In this document: piece by piece, positions 26,861-36,501 of the stretch
Numbering within the stretch: position 1 is the stretch's first letter
How the letters are laid out: every line of letters starts with the position of its first letter
From: Methylotenera oryzisoli_B
GTDB taxonomy: Bacteria; Pseudomonadota; Gammaproteobacteria; Burkholderiales; Methylophilaceae
DNA length: 64,000 nt
Reading direction: 5' to 3'
NCBI GenBank assembly: GCA_965613685.1
Contig: OZ277031.1
Span: 1,364,001-1,428,000 of the forward strand
Program-made: the position numbers and the translations under genes
The notes under the pieces: generated by a model
Seen by the model: the letters and a program-made list of their open reading frames with translations, nothing else
Databases searched by the model: none
What the model was told of the DNA's origin: nothing

Positions 26861-28778
26861 CGTGTGCGCTTTCGTTGTGACCCGCAGGCTGAACCGCTTT
26901 AGCCTTAGTAGGCTTAACAGCCGGCTCGTTTGGCGACTTGCCTAACAGGTAATAATCCATGACTTTTCTGGCGATGGGGCCAGCTGCCGAGCCGCCGTGC
27001 CCGCCGTTTTCCACAATGACCGCCATGGCTATAGTGGGGTTGTCGGCCGGTGCATAGGCAATGAATAAGGCATGGTCTCTATGCCGCTCATTGATGCTGC
27101 TGCTATCGTATTTGGCATTTTGTTTAATGCCTATCACCTGCGCCGTACCGGTTTTTGCCGCAATGCTGTAGCCGGCATTGGCCCCGACGCTGGCGGCCGT
27201 GCCGCCAGGCAAGGTAACGTCCATCATGCCTTGCTTAACGATGGCTATGTTTTCTGCTTTCAAGGGGATGCGATCTTGCACCACCGGGGCCACATTAACC
27301 GTGCGGCCGGTCGCCGGCGATTGCATCGCCACCACCGTATGCGGTCGCATGGCCACGCCATTATTGGCCAAGGTGGCGGTGGCTTGCGCCAACTGCATGG
27401 GTGTCACCAAGGTATAGCCTTGACCTATGCCGACTATCACCGTTTCACCTTGGTACCAAGGCTGTTTAAAACGGCGCATTTTCCACTCAGGGGTGGGTAA
27501 CAAACCGGCGTTTTCACCGCGGATGTCTATGCCCGATTTAGCGCCAAAGCCAAAGTGACGAACAAAATCGGTCAGCCTGACTATGCCTAAATCCAAAGCC
27601 AAGCCATAAAAAAAGGTGTCGCAAGAAACGGTAATGGCTTTTTGCATGTCCACCATGCCATGGCCGTCCGGCTTCCAATCCCGATAACGGTGACGACTAT
27701 TGGCCAATGAATAAAAACCGGGATCACTGATGCGATAAGGCGGTAAGCGTTTAGCATTTTCCAAGCCAGCCATGGCAACAAAAGGCTTGAAGGTCGAGCC
27801 CGGTGGGTAAATGCCGCGTATCGGACGGTTGACCAATGGCTTATCCAGTGACTCATTGAGCCATTTCCAATTGTCCACATCGATGCCATCGACAAACAAG
27901 TTTGGATCAAAACCGGGCTGACTGACGTAGCTCAATACCGCACCGGTTTTTGGATTAATCGCCACCAAGGCGCCACGTCGATTGCCAAAAGCGGTCTCGG
28001 CAATTTCCTGCAACTTGCTGTCCACCGACAAGACCAGATTGGTCCCCGGCACCGGAGCCGATCTGGCGATGACCCGAACAGCGTGACCATCGGCATCGGT
28101 TTCCACTTGCTCAAAGCCGGTCTGACCATGCAACTGCGTTTCATAAAACTGCTCCACGCCGCTTTTGCCTATGTGATAGGAACCCTTGTAATTAGACAAG
28201 TCGCCGGATTTTTCCAGCGCGACTAAATCTTTGCTGTTGATGCGACCAATGTAACCTATCATGTGCGCGCCAAATTTACCCAAGGGGTAATGGCGGTATA
28301 AGCGAGATTTAATTGCCACCCCGGGAAAGCGATAATGGTTGACGGCAAAATGGGCTGCTTCAATTTCATTTAGGTGAGTGCGTATCGGGATGCTCTCAAA
28401 ATTGCGGCTTTCGCTTTTTAATTTAGCAAAGCGCTTGATGTCGGCTTTACTGATTTGCAGCAATTGGCCCAATTCAGCAATCGTGGTTTTTAGGTTGCCT
28501 GCTTTTGAAGGCGTGATTTCCAAGGTGTAGACGAAAAAATTATGCGCCAGCACCACGCCATTTTTATCCAGTATCAAGCCGCGATTAGGCACGATAGGCA
28601 CCATGGAGATGCGGTTGTTTTCCGCTAGGGTCTGGTAATGGGTGTATTGGGTGATTTGCAGGTAAATGAAGCGTAAAGCCAACAAGCCAAACAGCGACAT
28701 CACGAAAAAAGCCATGAAGCCTAAACGCAGCCTAAAGTAATACTGCTCGTGTTGCGGATTTTTAACTTCCCTAAGCAC
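26853..28778 (-). CDS. mrdA: Penicillin-binding protein 2 (elongation transpeptidase)
   Basis: The elongasome transpeptidase that partners RodA, with 641 residues. It has a single N-terminal membrane helix (about 18-42), a PBP dimerisation domain (about 60-240), and a transpeptidase domain. The active-site motif STFK is near 327, SCD follows, and KTGTAQ is near 530. The C-terminal tail (KPTKAKAVQPAG) is a disordered cytoplasm-distal extension. It is preceded by mreD at 45 bp, giving the classic order mreB-mreC-mreD-mrdA-rodA. Confidence 0.97.
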   Translation of the reverse strand: MLREVKNPQHEQYYFRLRLGFMAFFVMSLFGLLALRFIYLQITQYTHYQTLAENNRISMVPIVPNRGLILDKNGVVLAHNFFVYTLEITPSKAGNLKTTIAELGQLLQISKADIKRFAKLKSESRNFESIPIRTHLNEIEAAHFAVNHYRFPGVAIKSRLYRHYPLGKFGAHMIGYIGRINSKDLVALEKSGDLSNYKGSYHIGKSGVEQFYETQLHGQTGFEQVETDADGHAVRVIARSAPVPGTNLVLSVDSKLQEIAETAFGNRRGALVAINPKTGAVLSYVSQPGFDPNLFVDGIDVDNWKWLNESLDKPLVNRPIRGIYPPGSTFKPFVAMAGLENAKRLPPYRISDPGFYSLANSRHRYRDWKPDGHGMVDMQKAITVSCDTFFYGLALDLGIVRLTDFVRHFGFGAKSGIDIRGENAGLLPTPEWKMRRFKQPWYQGETVIVGIGQGYTLVTPMQLAQATATLANNGVAMRPHTVVAMQSPATGRTVNVAPVVQDRIPLKAENIAIVKQGMMDVTLPGGTAASVGANAGYSIAAKTGTAQVIGIKQNAKYDSSSINERHRDHALFIAYAPADNPTIAMAVIVENGGHGGSAAGPIARKVMDYYLLGKSPNEPAVKPTKAKAVQPAGHNESAHDE

Positions 28779-28823
28779 GCTTAAGCACCCATTTGCTGGC
28801 CATGCACCCGACTAATTAACAGG

Positions 28824-29312
28824 CTACTTGGCACGACCGCGCCCACCCGTGTTCAAGCCTAAGCCCATCGCTAGCAACCACAACAACACGCCGCTTAAGC
28901 TGGGGAGAAAGTACAACCAGCCGATAAACTGCGCACCAGCGAAGGTTTTAATGATGAGCAGCATGACTTGCGAAATAAGCAACAAAGAGAACACGTATAG
29001 CAATTGCTGCATGCCAGTAAACAAAACCAAACGGCGCTGATAAGTCACAGCAAAAAAAGCCGTAACCGTGTAGGCCAAGGCATATTGACCAAACACCATG
29101 CCGGCTGTCAAATCCACCAATAAGCCTAGCATCCAAGCGGTGCCGACATTAGAAAGATTGGGCGCGCGTATTAACCAAAAAATCAGCACCAACAACATGA
29201 AATCAGGGCGCACTAACAGGGCGACTTGCGACCAGGGCAAAAGCAAGCTTACAAAGGCCAACAACACCGAAAAGTACAGGGTTTTTAGTTTATTAACGGG
29301 CATGGGCATCAC
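28824..29312 (-). CDS. mreD: Rod-shape-determining protein MreD
   Basis: An inner-membrane member of the elongasome, 162 residues with about five membrane helices (LLPWSQVALLVRPDFMLLVLIFWLI and GVLLWLLAMGLGL among them). The middle ILDLTAGMVFGQYALAYTV-like stretch (GLLVDLTAGMVFGQ) is the family hallmark. Its 5' end overlaps mreC by 20 bp, so the two are translationally coupled. Confidence 0.94.
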   Translation of the reverse strand: MMPMPVNKLKTLYFSVLLAFVSLLLPWSQVALLVRPDFMLLVLIFWLIRAPNLSNVGTAWMLGLLVDLTAGMVFGQYALAYTVTAFFAVTYQRRLVLFTGMQQLLYVFSLLLISQVMLLIIKTFAGAQFIGWLYFLPSLSGVLLWLLAMGLGLNTGGRGRAK

Positions 29313-30279
29313 TCGGCTTAGCTAACTTATTTGGCGTGCTTTGCTTCTTATCGGCCGGCGTGGCTTGGGTCAACCCTAACTTCACGGGTTGCGTTAAGCT
29401 AGGCGTGTTAATGCTGCCTAACTGCGGCCTGCTCACAACCAGCACCTGCCTGTGGTTCTCCACCCCTCCGGCTGGCTCGCATACTATGCGCGCAAAAGGC
29501 GTGTCCGCGGCGCTGACAATCTGCCTAACGGTCGCCACGGCCAAGCCGGCTGGGTAAACCCCATCGATGCCTGAGGTGACCAATCGGTCACCACGCTTGA
29601 TGTCCACATTGGCCGGCAAATAAGGCAAATCCACCGTGCTATCACGACCATGACCAAAGGCAATAGCACGCAAGCCATTGCGCTCAATTTGCACGGGCAT
29701 GGCTAAAGAAGTGTCGGTGATGAGCGTCACCTCGCTGCTTAATGGGTAAACCCGGGTCACCTGCCCTATCACACCAGCCGCATCCACCACGGCCATGCCA
29801 GGCAAGATTTTGTGATTTTGACCACGATTAATTAGGACTTTTCTAGTAAACGGGTCGCGCCCAACGTGCATAATTTCAGCCGCCACACTGCTTTCTTTGA
29901 GCGCAGCTTGCGCCGCTAACAGCACACGCATATGGGCATTCTCGACCGCCAATAAATTGAGCTTTTGCAAAGCGATGGATTGCATTAAATCACGCTTTTT
30001 TAATTGCTGATTTTCACTGAGCAAGGTGTCGTGCGTGGAAAAATACTCAGTGGTACTCAGATAAAGCTGCGAGGGGGCATTGGCCAATAACTGCAGGGGG
30101 TGCAACAAGGTTTGCAAACTTTGTCGCATGCTAGCCAAATACTGCAGACGGCTGTCGGATGCCATCAAGGCCAGGGATAAAACGGAGAAAAAAGCCAAGC
30201 GGGCAAACGGGCTAGGGCCACGCACAAAAAATGCCGGGGCTTGCTGTTGCTCTATCTTATTGTATAAATGGCGCGCCAT
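29293..30279 (-). CDS. mreC: Rod-shape-determining protein MreC
   Basis: A periplasmic scaffold that binds PBP2, 328 residues. A short cytoplasmic N-terminus and one membrane helix (about 26-46) are followed by a coiled coil (about 75-120, ENQQLKKRDLMQSIALQKLNLLAVENAHM). Two beta-barrel domains follow, with INRGQNHKILPGMAVVDAAGVIGQV and GDRLVTSGIDGVYPAGLAVA. The C-terminus is a low-complexity tail. It follows mreB after a 112-bp gap that contains a strong hairpin. Confidence 0.95.
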   Translation of the reverse strand: MARHLYNKIEQQQAPAFFVRGPSPFARLAFFSVLSLALMASDSRLQYLASMRQSLQTLLHPLQLLANAPSQLYLSTTEYFSTHDTLLSENQQLKKRDLMQSIALQKLNLLAVENAHMRVLLAAQAALKESSVAAEIMHVGRDPFTRKVLINRGQNHKILPGMAVVDAAGVIGQVTRVYPLSSEVTLITDTSLAMPVQIERNGLRAIAFGHGRDSTVDLPYLPANVDIKRGDRLVTSGIDGVYPAGLAVATVRQIVSAADTPFARIVCEPAGGVENHRQVLVVSRPQLGSINTPSLTQPVKLGLTQATPADKKQSTPNKLAKPSDAHAR

Positions 30280-30316
30280 TAGTGTTGAGTGGTGAGTCTC
30301 TCTAAACTGAGTAAAA

Positions 30317-30342
30317 GTATAGGCCGACTAGGCGGCCTATAC
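30317..30342 (-). terminator. Hairpin between mreB and mreC (attenuator or partial terminator)
   Basis: The arms GTATAGGCCG (30317-30326) and CGGCCTATAC (30333-30342) form a perfect 10-bp stem with a 6-nt loop. In the direction of mreB transcription the stem is followed by only TTTTAC, a short U-tract. It could end a fraction of mreB transcripts, or protect the mreB 3' end, giving more MreB than MreC and MreD. Confidence 0.6.
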
Positions 30343-30391
30343 TGGACTAACTGGGTACGGACAAAAAGCTAAAACAGCCTAAATGCTAGGC

Positions 30392-31435
30392 TTATTCGTA
30401 GGCAAAAATGTTGCCTAATTTATCGATCTCTTCCAATGCACGGCCGCAACCACGAGCCACGCAAGTCAATGGGTCTTCAGCCACGATGACGGGCAAGCCA
30501 GTTTCTTCCACCAACAAACGGTCTAAATCACGTAACAAAGCACCACCACCGGTTAATACCATGCCTTTTTCTGCAATATCGGCACCCAATTCCGGTGGCG
30601 TTTGCTCCAAGGCTGACTTCACTGCACCGACGATGGCGTTAAGCGGCTCAGTCAAGGCCTCTAAAATCTCGTTGCTGGAAATGGTAAATTTGCGTGGCAA
30701 GCCTTCGGCTAAATTGCGACCGGTTACTTCCATTTCTAACACAGTGGAGCCTGGGAAAGCCGAACCAATTTTTTTCTTAATGGCTTCCGCGGTTGGTTCA
30801 GAAATTTGCATGCCGTAATTGCGACGGATGTAATCAATGATGGCCTGATCAAATTTATCGCCGCCGACGCGTTCCGATTTAGCGTAAACGATGCCGCCTA
30901 ATGAAATGACGCCCACCTCAGTGGTCCCGCCACCGATGTCCACCACCATGGAACCGGTTGCTTCTGAAACCGGCATGCCGGCACCGATTGCAGCAGCCAT
31001 AGGCTCTTCGATCAAAAATACTTGTTTAGCACCTGCGCGCTCGGCCGACTCTTTAATCGCGCGACGCTCGACTTGAGTGGAGCCCACGGGCACGCAAATG
31101 ATGATGCGTGGGCTGGGTGAAAACCAACGCGCATCGTGCACGCGTCGGATGAAGTATTTAAGCATTTGTTCAGTGATGGTGAAGTCGGCAATCACGCCGT
31201 CTTTCATCGGACGTATGGCTTGAATGTTGGAAGGCGAACGACCCAACATGCCTTTTGCTTCCGCACCCACGGCCAACAATATTTTCTTGCCGCCTGGCCC
31301 GCCGTCAAGGCGTATGGCCACCACGGACGGCTCGTCCAACACTATGCCTTTGCCGCGTGAGTAGATAAGCGTGTTGGCGGTACCTAAGTCTATCGCCAAA
31401 TCGTTTGAAAAGTAACTAGTTAAAAAACCGAACAT
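30392..31435 (-). CDS. mreB: Rod-shape-determining actin homologue MreB
   Basis: A bacterial actin that directs lateral wall synthesis at the inner membrane, 347 residues. The nucleotide-binding motifs are DLGTANTLIYSRGKG (phosphate 1), VVDIGGGTTEVGVISLGG (phosphate 2) and VLTGGGALLRDLD (adenosine). The N-terminal MFGFLTSYFSNDLA forms the membrane-binding amphipathic helix. It is divergent from gatC across a 285-bp spacer with promoters. Confidence 0.98.
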   Translation of the reverse strand: MFGFLTSYFSNDLAIDLGTANTLIYSRGKGIVLDEPSVVAIRLDGGPGGKKILLAVGAEAKGMLGRSPSNIQAIRPMKDGVIADFTITEQMLKYFIRRVHDARWFSPSPRIIICVPVGSTQVERRAIKESAERAGAKQVFLIEEPMAAAIGAGMPVSEATGSMVVDIGGGTTEVGVISLGGIVYAKSERVGGDKFDQAIIDYIRRNYGMQISEPTAEAIKKKIGSAFPGSTVLEMEVTGRNLAEGLPRKFTISSNEILEALTEPLNAIVGAVKSALEQTPPELGADIAEKGMVLTGGGALLRDLDRLLVEETGLPVIVAEDPLTCVARGCGRALEEIDKLGNIFAYE

Positions 31436-31720
31436 TTTGTTTTTCCTGTGCTTTGATGCAAAATAACAGCCGTTACGCCAACTGAATAAAAGCGCGATTT
31501 AGGCGCCCGTAAAATCAAGGTATAATACCGCATATCGTGTTGAAAATTAAGATGCAATGGCAACTTAATTGCAAATAAGCGCCGATAAATAGCCGCGTTT
31601 AGCATTAGCTAATATAGCTAGCTACGGTTTTAACACTAGGCAGCATCTAAACCCCGTCATAAAAGCAAAAACTAAGGCGCACGCAGTTCTTGCACCGTTT
31701 AAATTTTGGATACTTGAAGC
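31436..31720. promoter_or_regulatory. Divergent mreB/gatC promoter region
   Basis: This 285-bp gap has no recognisable gene. The clearest signal is GGTATAATACC (31519-31529), a near-perfect palindrome containing a rightward TATAAT (31521-31526). TTTAGG lies 17 bp upstream (31498-31503), a plausible gatC promoter. On the opposite strand the same palindrome reads TATTAT and could serve mreB, about 85 nt before its start. The remaining sequence is AT-rich leader. Confidence 0.5.
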
Positions 31721-32035
31721 ATGGCATTAAGCATAGAAGACATCAAAAAAGTGGCGCATTTGGCGCGCATCGAAATCAATGAAAACGATGCCAACGCCAC
31801 CTTAAACAAACTAAGTGGCATATTGGCTTTAATTGAACAAATGCAAGCGGTCGATACCAGCGGCATAGTCCCCATGTCGCACGCCCAAGACTTAAGCCAA
31901 CGCTTACGCGATGACGTCGTCAGCAAAACCAATTTACGCGATGAATTCCAAAAAAATGCACCGATTTTAGGCAATGGCTCGCAAGAGCTCGCCGTAGCCG
32001 GTGGTTTATACCTCGTTCCTAAAGTAATCGAATAA
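31721..32035 (+). CDS. gatC: Asp/Glu-tRNA amidotransferase subunit C
   Basis: A small 104-residue clamp subunit of the GatCAB amidotransferase, which converts Asp-tRNAAsn (and Glu-tRNAGln where present) to the amide. It starts MALSIEDIKKVAHLARIEI, has NKLSGILALIEQMQAVDTSGIVPMSH in the middle, and ends GGLYLVPKVIE, all diagnostic. gatA follows 2 bp later. The operon pairs with the AspRS at 49.7 kb, which has the non-discriminating signature. Confidence 0.96.
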   Translation: MALSIEDIKKVAHLARIEINENDANATLNKLSGILALIEQMQAVDTSGIVPMSHAQDLSQRLRDDVVSKTNLRDEFQKNAPILGNGSQELAVAGGLYLVPKVIE

Positions 32036-32037
32036 TC

Positions 32038-33531
32038 ATGGCCAACAACGAATTAAGCAACGGCAGCCTAAAAGGTTACGCCCAACTTTTGCAAAGCAAG
32101 CAAATCTCCAGTCTGGAATTGACCCAGGCATTTTTGCAGCGCATTAAGCAATACAACCCCTGCATCAATGCCTACATTGCCTTGGATGAAGATAAAACAC
32201 TGGCGCAAGCCCGCGCCGCTGACGCGCGCATTGCGGCCGGTTCAGCCGCACCCTTAACCGGCATCCCCATCGCCCAAAAAGATATTTTTTGCGCCGAAGG
32301 CTGGCCTACCACCTGCGGCTCTAAAATGCTGGCTAACTTTGTTGCTCCCTATGACGCTCATGTCATCAGCCAATTTAATGCGGCCGGTGCGGTGAACTTA
32401 GGCAAGACCAATATGGATGAATTTGCCATGGGCTCGTCCAACGAAACCAGCTACTTTGGTGGCGTAAAAAACCCTTGGAGCTACGATCGCGTGCCCGGCG
32501 GCAGCAGTGGCGGCAGTGCGGCTGCGGTTGCAGCCAGGTTGTGTGCGGCAGCCACCGGCACCGACACCGGCGGATCGATACGCCAACCGGCCTCCTTGTG
32601 TGGCTTTACCGGGTTGAAACCGACTTACGGTGTGGTGTCGCGCTTTGGCATGATCGCCTTTGCCTCATCCTTAGACCAAGCCGGCCCGATGGCCAAGAGC
32701 GCAGAAGATTGTGCCTTGATGATGAACGTCATGGCCGGTTTTGACGAACGCGATTCCACCAGCTTAGACCGCGCAAAAGAAGATTACTGCCGCGATTTAG
32801 CTAAACCGCTGGCCGGTTTAAAAATAGGCTTACCTAAAGAGTTTTTTGCCGAGGGCTTGTCCGCCGAGGTCGGCCAAGTGATAGAAAACGCCATCGCCGA
32901 ATACAAAAAATTGGGTGCAGAAATCGTCAACATTTCCCTACCCAACACCGGTTTATCCATCCCGGTTTACTACGTGCTGGCGCCGGCTGAAGCCTCCAGC
33001 AATTTATCGCGCTACGACGGCGTGCGCTACGGCCACCGCGCAGCCGAATACACCGACCTGATGGACATGTATTGCAAGAGCCGCGCCGAAGGTTTTGGCG
33101 CCGAAGTGAAACGCCGCATCTTAATTGGCACCTACGTGCTAAGCGCCGGCTATTACGACGCCTACTATTTAAAAGCCCAACAAATTCGCCGACTGATTGC
33201 CCAAGACTTTGTCGAGGCATTCAAACAATGCGACGTCATCATGGGCCCGGCTGCGCCGTCCACGGCGTTTAAAGCCGGCGAGAAAGTAGACGACCCGGTG
33301 GCCATGTATTTACAAGACATCTACACCATCTCCACCAACTTAGCCGGCTTGCCAGGCATGAGTGTGCCGGCTGGCTTTGCCCCCAGCCAAGATGGCCCAG
33401 CCTTGCCGGTAGGCCTGCAAATTATCGGTAATTATTTTGATGAAGCGCGCATGTTAAACGTGGCCCATCAGTACCAGCAAGTCACCGATTGGCACACGCT
33501 TGCACCCAACTTGCCCGAAGGAAAAGCATAA
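32038..33531 (+). CDS. gatA: Asp/Glu-tRNA amidotransferase subunit A
   Basis: The glutaminase subunit that releases ammonia for tRNA-dependent amidation. It has 497 residues of the amidase-signature family. The catalytic Ser-cisSer-Lys triad lies in IAQKDIFC (lysine near 80), PGGSSGGSAAAV (cis-serine near 155) and GTDTGGSIRQPA (nucleophile near 180). Its TAA stop overlaps the gatB ATG by one base (TAATG), giving translational coupling. Confidence 0.97.
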   Translation: MANNELSNGSLKGYAQLLQSKQISSLELTQAFLQRIKQYNPCINAYIALDEDKTLAQARAADARIAAGSAAPLTGIPIAQKDIFCAEGWPTTCGSKMLANFVAPYDAHVISQFNAAGAVNLGKTNMDEFAMGSSNETSYFGGVKNPWSYDRVPGGSSGGSAAAVAARLCAAATGTDTGGSIRQPASLCGFTGLKPTYGVVSRFGMIAFASSLDQAGPMAKSAEDCALMMNVMAGFDERDSTSLDRAKEDYCRDLAKPLAGLKIGLPKEFFAEGLSAEVGQVIENAIAEYKKLGAEIVNISLPNTGLSIPVYYVLAPAEASSNLSRYDGVRYGHRAAEYTDLMDMYCKSRAEGFGAEVKRRILIGTYVLSAGYYDAYYLKAQQIRRLIAQDFVEAFKQCDVIMGPAAPSTAFKAGEKVDDPVAMYLQDIYTISTNLAGLPGMSVPAGFAPSQDGPALPVGLQIIGNYFDEARMLNVAHQYQQVTDWHTLAPNLPEGKA

Positions 33532-34979
33532 TGGAATGGGAAGTCGTTATTGGGTTGGAAACACATACCCAACTGCAAACAGTCAGTAAAATTTTTTCCG
33601 GCGCATCGGTTAAATACGGGGCCGAGCCGAATACCCAAGCCTGCGAAGTGAGCCTGGCGCTGCCCGGCGTGTTGCCCGTGTTAAACAAACAAGCCGTGCA
33701 CTGTGCGATTAAATTTGGCCTAGCGATTAACGCTGAGATTGCCCCGCGCTCGGTGTTTGCGCGTAAAAACTATTTTTACCCAGACTTACCCAAGGGCTAC
33801 CAAATCAGTCAGTTTGAACTGCCAGTAGTCGGTAAAGGCGCCATCACCATACAAGTGCCGGCCGCGGGCAAACAATCCGCCTACGAAAAAGTGGTGAACA
33901 TCACCCGCGCCCATTTAGAGGAAGACGCCGGCAAATCCGTGCACGGTGCCGTCGAAGGCATGAGCGGCATAGACTTAAACCGCGCCGGGACACCTTTGTT
34001 AGAAATCGTTACCGAACCGGACATGCGTTCGGCTGCTGAAGCCGTGGCTTACGCCAAAAAATTGCATGAGTTGGTGCAATGGATAGGCATCTGCGATGGC
34101 AATATGCAAGAGGGCAGCTTCCGTTGCGATGTTAACGTGTCAGTCCGCCCCAAAGGCTCAGACAAACTGGGCACACGCCGTGAGATTAAAAACCTCAACT
34201 CGTTTAAATTCATGACGCAAGCCATCGAATACGAAACGCGCTGGCAAATTGAAACCTTAGAAGACGGCGGCAAGATACAGCAAGCCACGGTATTATTTAA
34301 CCCCGATACCGGTGAAACGCGTGCCATGCGCAGCAAGGAAGAAGCCAACGACTACCGCTATTTCCCCGATCCGGATTTATTGCCTTTGGTTATTAGCGAG
34401 CAAGACAAGGCGCGCGTGCAGGCCGATATGCCAGAATTGCCTGCCGCCATGAAAGCCCGTTTAGAAGCGAAATTTGCTTTATCCAGTTACGATGCCAGCA
34501 GCCTCACCGCCAGTCGTGAATTAGCCGACTACTTTATGGCGGCGATTGATGCCGGGGCCGAGCCAAAACAAACCGCCAACTGGGTCATGGGCAGCTTAAG
34601 TGCCAAACTAAACAGCGAAGATAAAGACCTAAGCAGCAGCCCGATTAGCGCGCAACAATTAGCCCAATTACTCAAACGCATCAGCGATGGCACCATATCA
34701 AACAATGCCGCCAAACAGGTGTTTGATGCCATGTGGCAGGGTGAAGGCGAAGTAGACAGCATCATTGCCGCTAAAGGTTTAAAACAAGAGTCCGACAGCG
34801 GTGCCATCGAAGCCATCATAGACGAGGTTTTGGCGGCCAATGCAGCCATGGTGGAGGAGTTTAAAGCAGGAAAAGAAAAGGCCTTTAATGCCTTGGTAGG
34901 TCAAGCCATGAAAGCCTCAAAAGGCAAGGCCAACCCAGCGCAAGTGAACGACATCCTTAAGAAAAAACTGCAGGCTTAA
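33531..34979 (+). CDS. gatB: Asp/Glu-tRNA amidotransferase subunit B
   Basis: The tRNA-binding kinase/transamidase subunit, 482 residues. It starts MEWEVVIGLETHTQL, has the GatB block GSFRCDVNVSVRPKG and ETRAMRSKEEANDYRYFPDPDLLPL, and ends with the YqeY-like tail domain (about 400-482). The start at 33531 overlaps the gatA stop and matches the family N-terminus. It is convergent with pyrE after 13 bp. Confidence 0.97.
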   Translation: MEWEVVIGLETHTQLQTVSKIFSGASVKYGAEPNTQACEVSLALPGVLPVLNKQAVHCAIKFGLAINAEIAPRSVFARKNYFYPDLPKGYQISQFELPVVGKGAITIQVPAAGKQSAYEKVVNITRAHLEEDAGKSVHGAVEGMSGIDLNRAGTPLLEIVTEPDMRSAAEAVAYAKKLHELVQWIGICDGNMQEGSFRCDVNVSVRPKGSDKLGTRREIKNLNSFKFMTQAIEYETRWQIETLEDGGKIQQATVLFNPDTGETRAMRSKEEANDYRYFPDPDLLPLVISEQDKARVQADMPELPAAMKARLEAKFALSSYDASSLTASRELADYFMAAIDAGAEPKQTANWVMGSLSAKLNSEDKDLSSSPISAQQLAQLLKRISDGTISNNAAKQVFDAMWQGEGEVDSIIAAKGLKQESDSGAIEAIIDEVLAANAAMVEEFKAGKEKAFNALVGQAMKASKGKANPAQVNDILKKKLQA

Positions 34980-34992
34980 GTCAGTCCTTAAG

Positions 34993-35676
34993 TTAATTTA
35001 CGCCGAATTGCTGCCTGTAGGCGCTCACCGCTTGCAGGTGTTCAGCCAAGGCTTGATGGCCGGCTAGGTAGCGCATCAAATCGCTCAGATTGGCGATGGC
35101 ACACACTGGGATTTGATTGTTGGCGATCACTTCTTGCACGGCGGACAACTCGCCTAAGCCTTTTTCTTGCCGGTCTATGGCTATGGCAACACCGCAAGCA
35201 CTTGCCCCATTAGCAGCAATCAACGCCACCGACTCGCGCACCGAGGTGCCGGCAGAAATCACGTCATCAATGATAAGCACGCGGCCTTGCAAAGGGCTGC
35301 CGACTATGGTACCGCCCTCGCCATGGTCTTTGGCTTCCTTACGGTTGTAGGCATACGGCACATTACGGCCTTGTTTGGCAAAAGCAATGGCGATACTGGC
35401 CGCCAAGGTAATGCCCTTATAAGCGGGGCCAAATAACATATCAAACTGGATGCCGGAATGATCAATTGCTGCGGCATAGAACTCACCCAACTTCATCAAG
35501 CTGACACCATCATTAAACAAACCAGCATTAAAAAAATACGGGCTGAGGCGACCGGCTTTGGTTGTAAATTCACCGAAACGCAATACCTCTTTTTCTAGGG
35601 CAAATGCGATAAAATCTTGGCTTACTTGAGCAGACGCCGCTGCATTGGTGGTGACTTTGTTGGGCTGCAATGTCAT
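34993..35676 (-). CDS. pyrE: Orotate phosphoribosyltransferase
   Basis: Makes OMP from orotate and PRPP in pyrimidine synthesis. It has 227 residues. The PRPP loop VLIIDDVISAGTSVRESV is near 127-144, and the flexible catalytic loop NRKEAKDHGEGG precedes it. The N-terminal FALEKEVLRFGEFTTKAGRLSPYFFNAGLF is characteristic of proteobacterial PyrE. The N-terminal 20 residues are not conserved. It is divergent from xthA with only 35 bp between the starts. Confidence 0.97.
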   Translation of the reverse strand: MTLQPNKVTTNAAASAQVSQDFIAFALEKEVLRFGEFTTKAGRLSPYFFNAGLFNDGVSLMKLGEFYAAAIDHSGIQFDMLFGPAYKGITLAASIAIAFAKQGRNVPYAYNRKEAKDHGEGGTIVGSPLQGRVLIIDDVISAGTSVRESVALIAANGASACGVAIAIDRQEKGLGELSAVQEVIANNQIPVCAIANLSDLMRYLAGHQALAEHLQAVSAYRQQFGVN

Positions 35677-35711
35677 GGTTACTCTAATCGTATTAATTTA
35701 AGGATGAAGTT

Positions 35712-36500
35712 TTGAAGATTATATCGCTAAACCTAAACGGCATACGTTCTGCTACAAATAAAGGCGTGCTGAGCTGGTTAAAAACCCAGTCCGCTGACAT
35801 CGTCTGCTTACAGGAACTCAAAGCCCAAGCCGAAGACATGACGGCAGAGATGCTTAGCCCTGATGGCTATGTCGGGCACTTTCATTACGCCGAGAAAAAA
35901 GGCTACAGCGGCGTCGGCATCTACTCAAAGAAAAAACCGGACGCCGTCATCATCGGCTTGGGTGGCAGCAACCAAGATGTGACCGACATAGACAGCGAAG
36001 GCCGCTACATCGAATGCCAATTTGGCAAGCTAAGCGTGGTGTCGCTGTATTTGCCATCGGGCTCCAGTGGCGAAGAGCGGCAGGCCTTTAAATTCAGCGT
36101 GATGGCGCGCTTTATGTTGCACATGCAAGCCTTGATTAAAAGTGGCCGTGAAGTAGTGATTTGCGGCGACTGGAACATCGCCCACAATGAAGTGGATCTG
36201 AAAAATTACAAAGGCAATAAAAAGAATTCCGGCTTCTTACCCGAAGAACGGGCTTGGTTAAGCACGCTGTTTGATCAAGTGGGCTGGGTCGATGTCTACC
36301 GCACATTACACCCAGAAACCACAGACGAGTGCTACACCTGGTGGAGTAATCGCGGTCAGGCTTGGGCGAAAAATGTCGGCTGGCGCATAGACTACCAAAT
36401 TGCCACCCCTGCCACCGCGGCTAAGGCAAGCGAGGCCAGCATCTACAAAGAGCAGCGCTTTAGCGATCACGCGCCGTTAATTATCGACTACGCCAATTAG
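35712..36500 (+). CDS. xthA: Exodeoxyribonuclease III (AP endonuclease)
   Basis: A base-excision repair nuclease cutting at abasic sites and degrading 3' ends, 262 residues. It starts at TTG 35712 with an AAGGA ribosome site about 6 nt upstream, giving MKIISLNLNGIRSA. The metal-binding and catalytic motifs are CLQELKAQ (Glu), CGDWNIAHNEVD (Asp, Asn), YTWWSNR, WRIDYQIA and SDHAPLIIDY (Asp, His). Its stop is one base from the convergent cpoB stop. Confidence 0.97.
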   Translation: MKIISLNLNGIRSATNKGVLSWLKTQSADIVCLQELKAQAEDMTAEMLSPDGYVGHFHYAEKKGYSGVGIYSKKKPDAVIIGLGGSNQDVTDIDSEGRYIECQFGKLSVVSLYLPSGSSGEERQAFKFSVMARFMLHMQALIKSGREVVICGDWNIAHNEVDLKNYKGNKKNSGFLPEERAWLSTLFDQVGWVDVYRTLHPETTDECYTWWSNRGQAWAKNVGWRIDYQIATPATAAKASEASIYKEQRFSDHAPLIIDYAN

Positions 36501-36501
36501 G

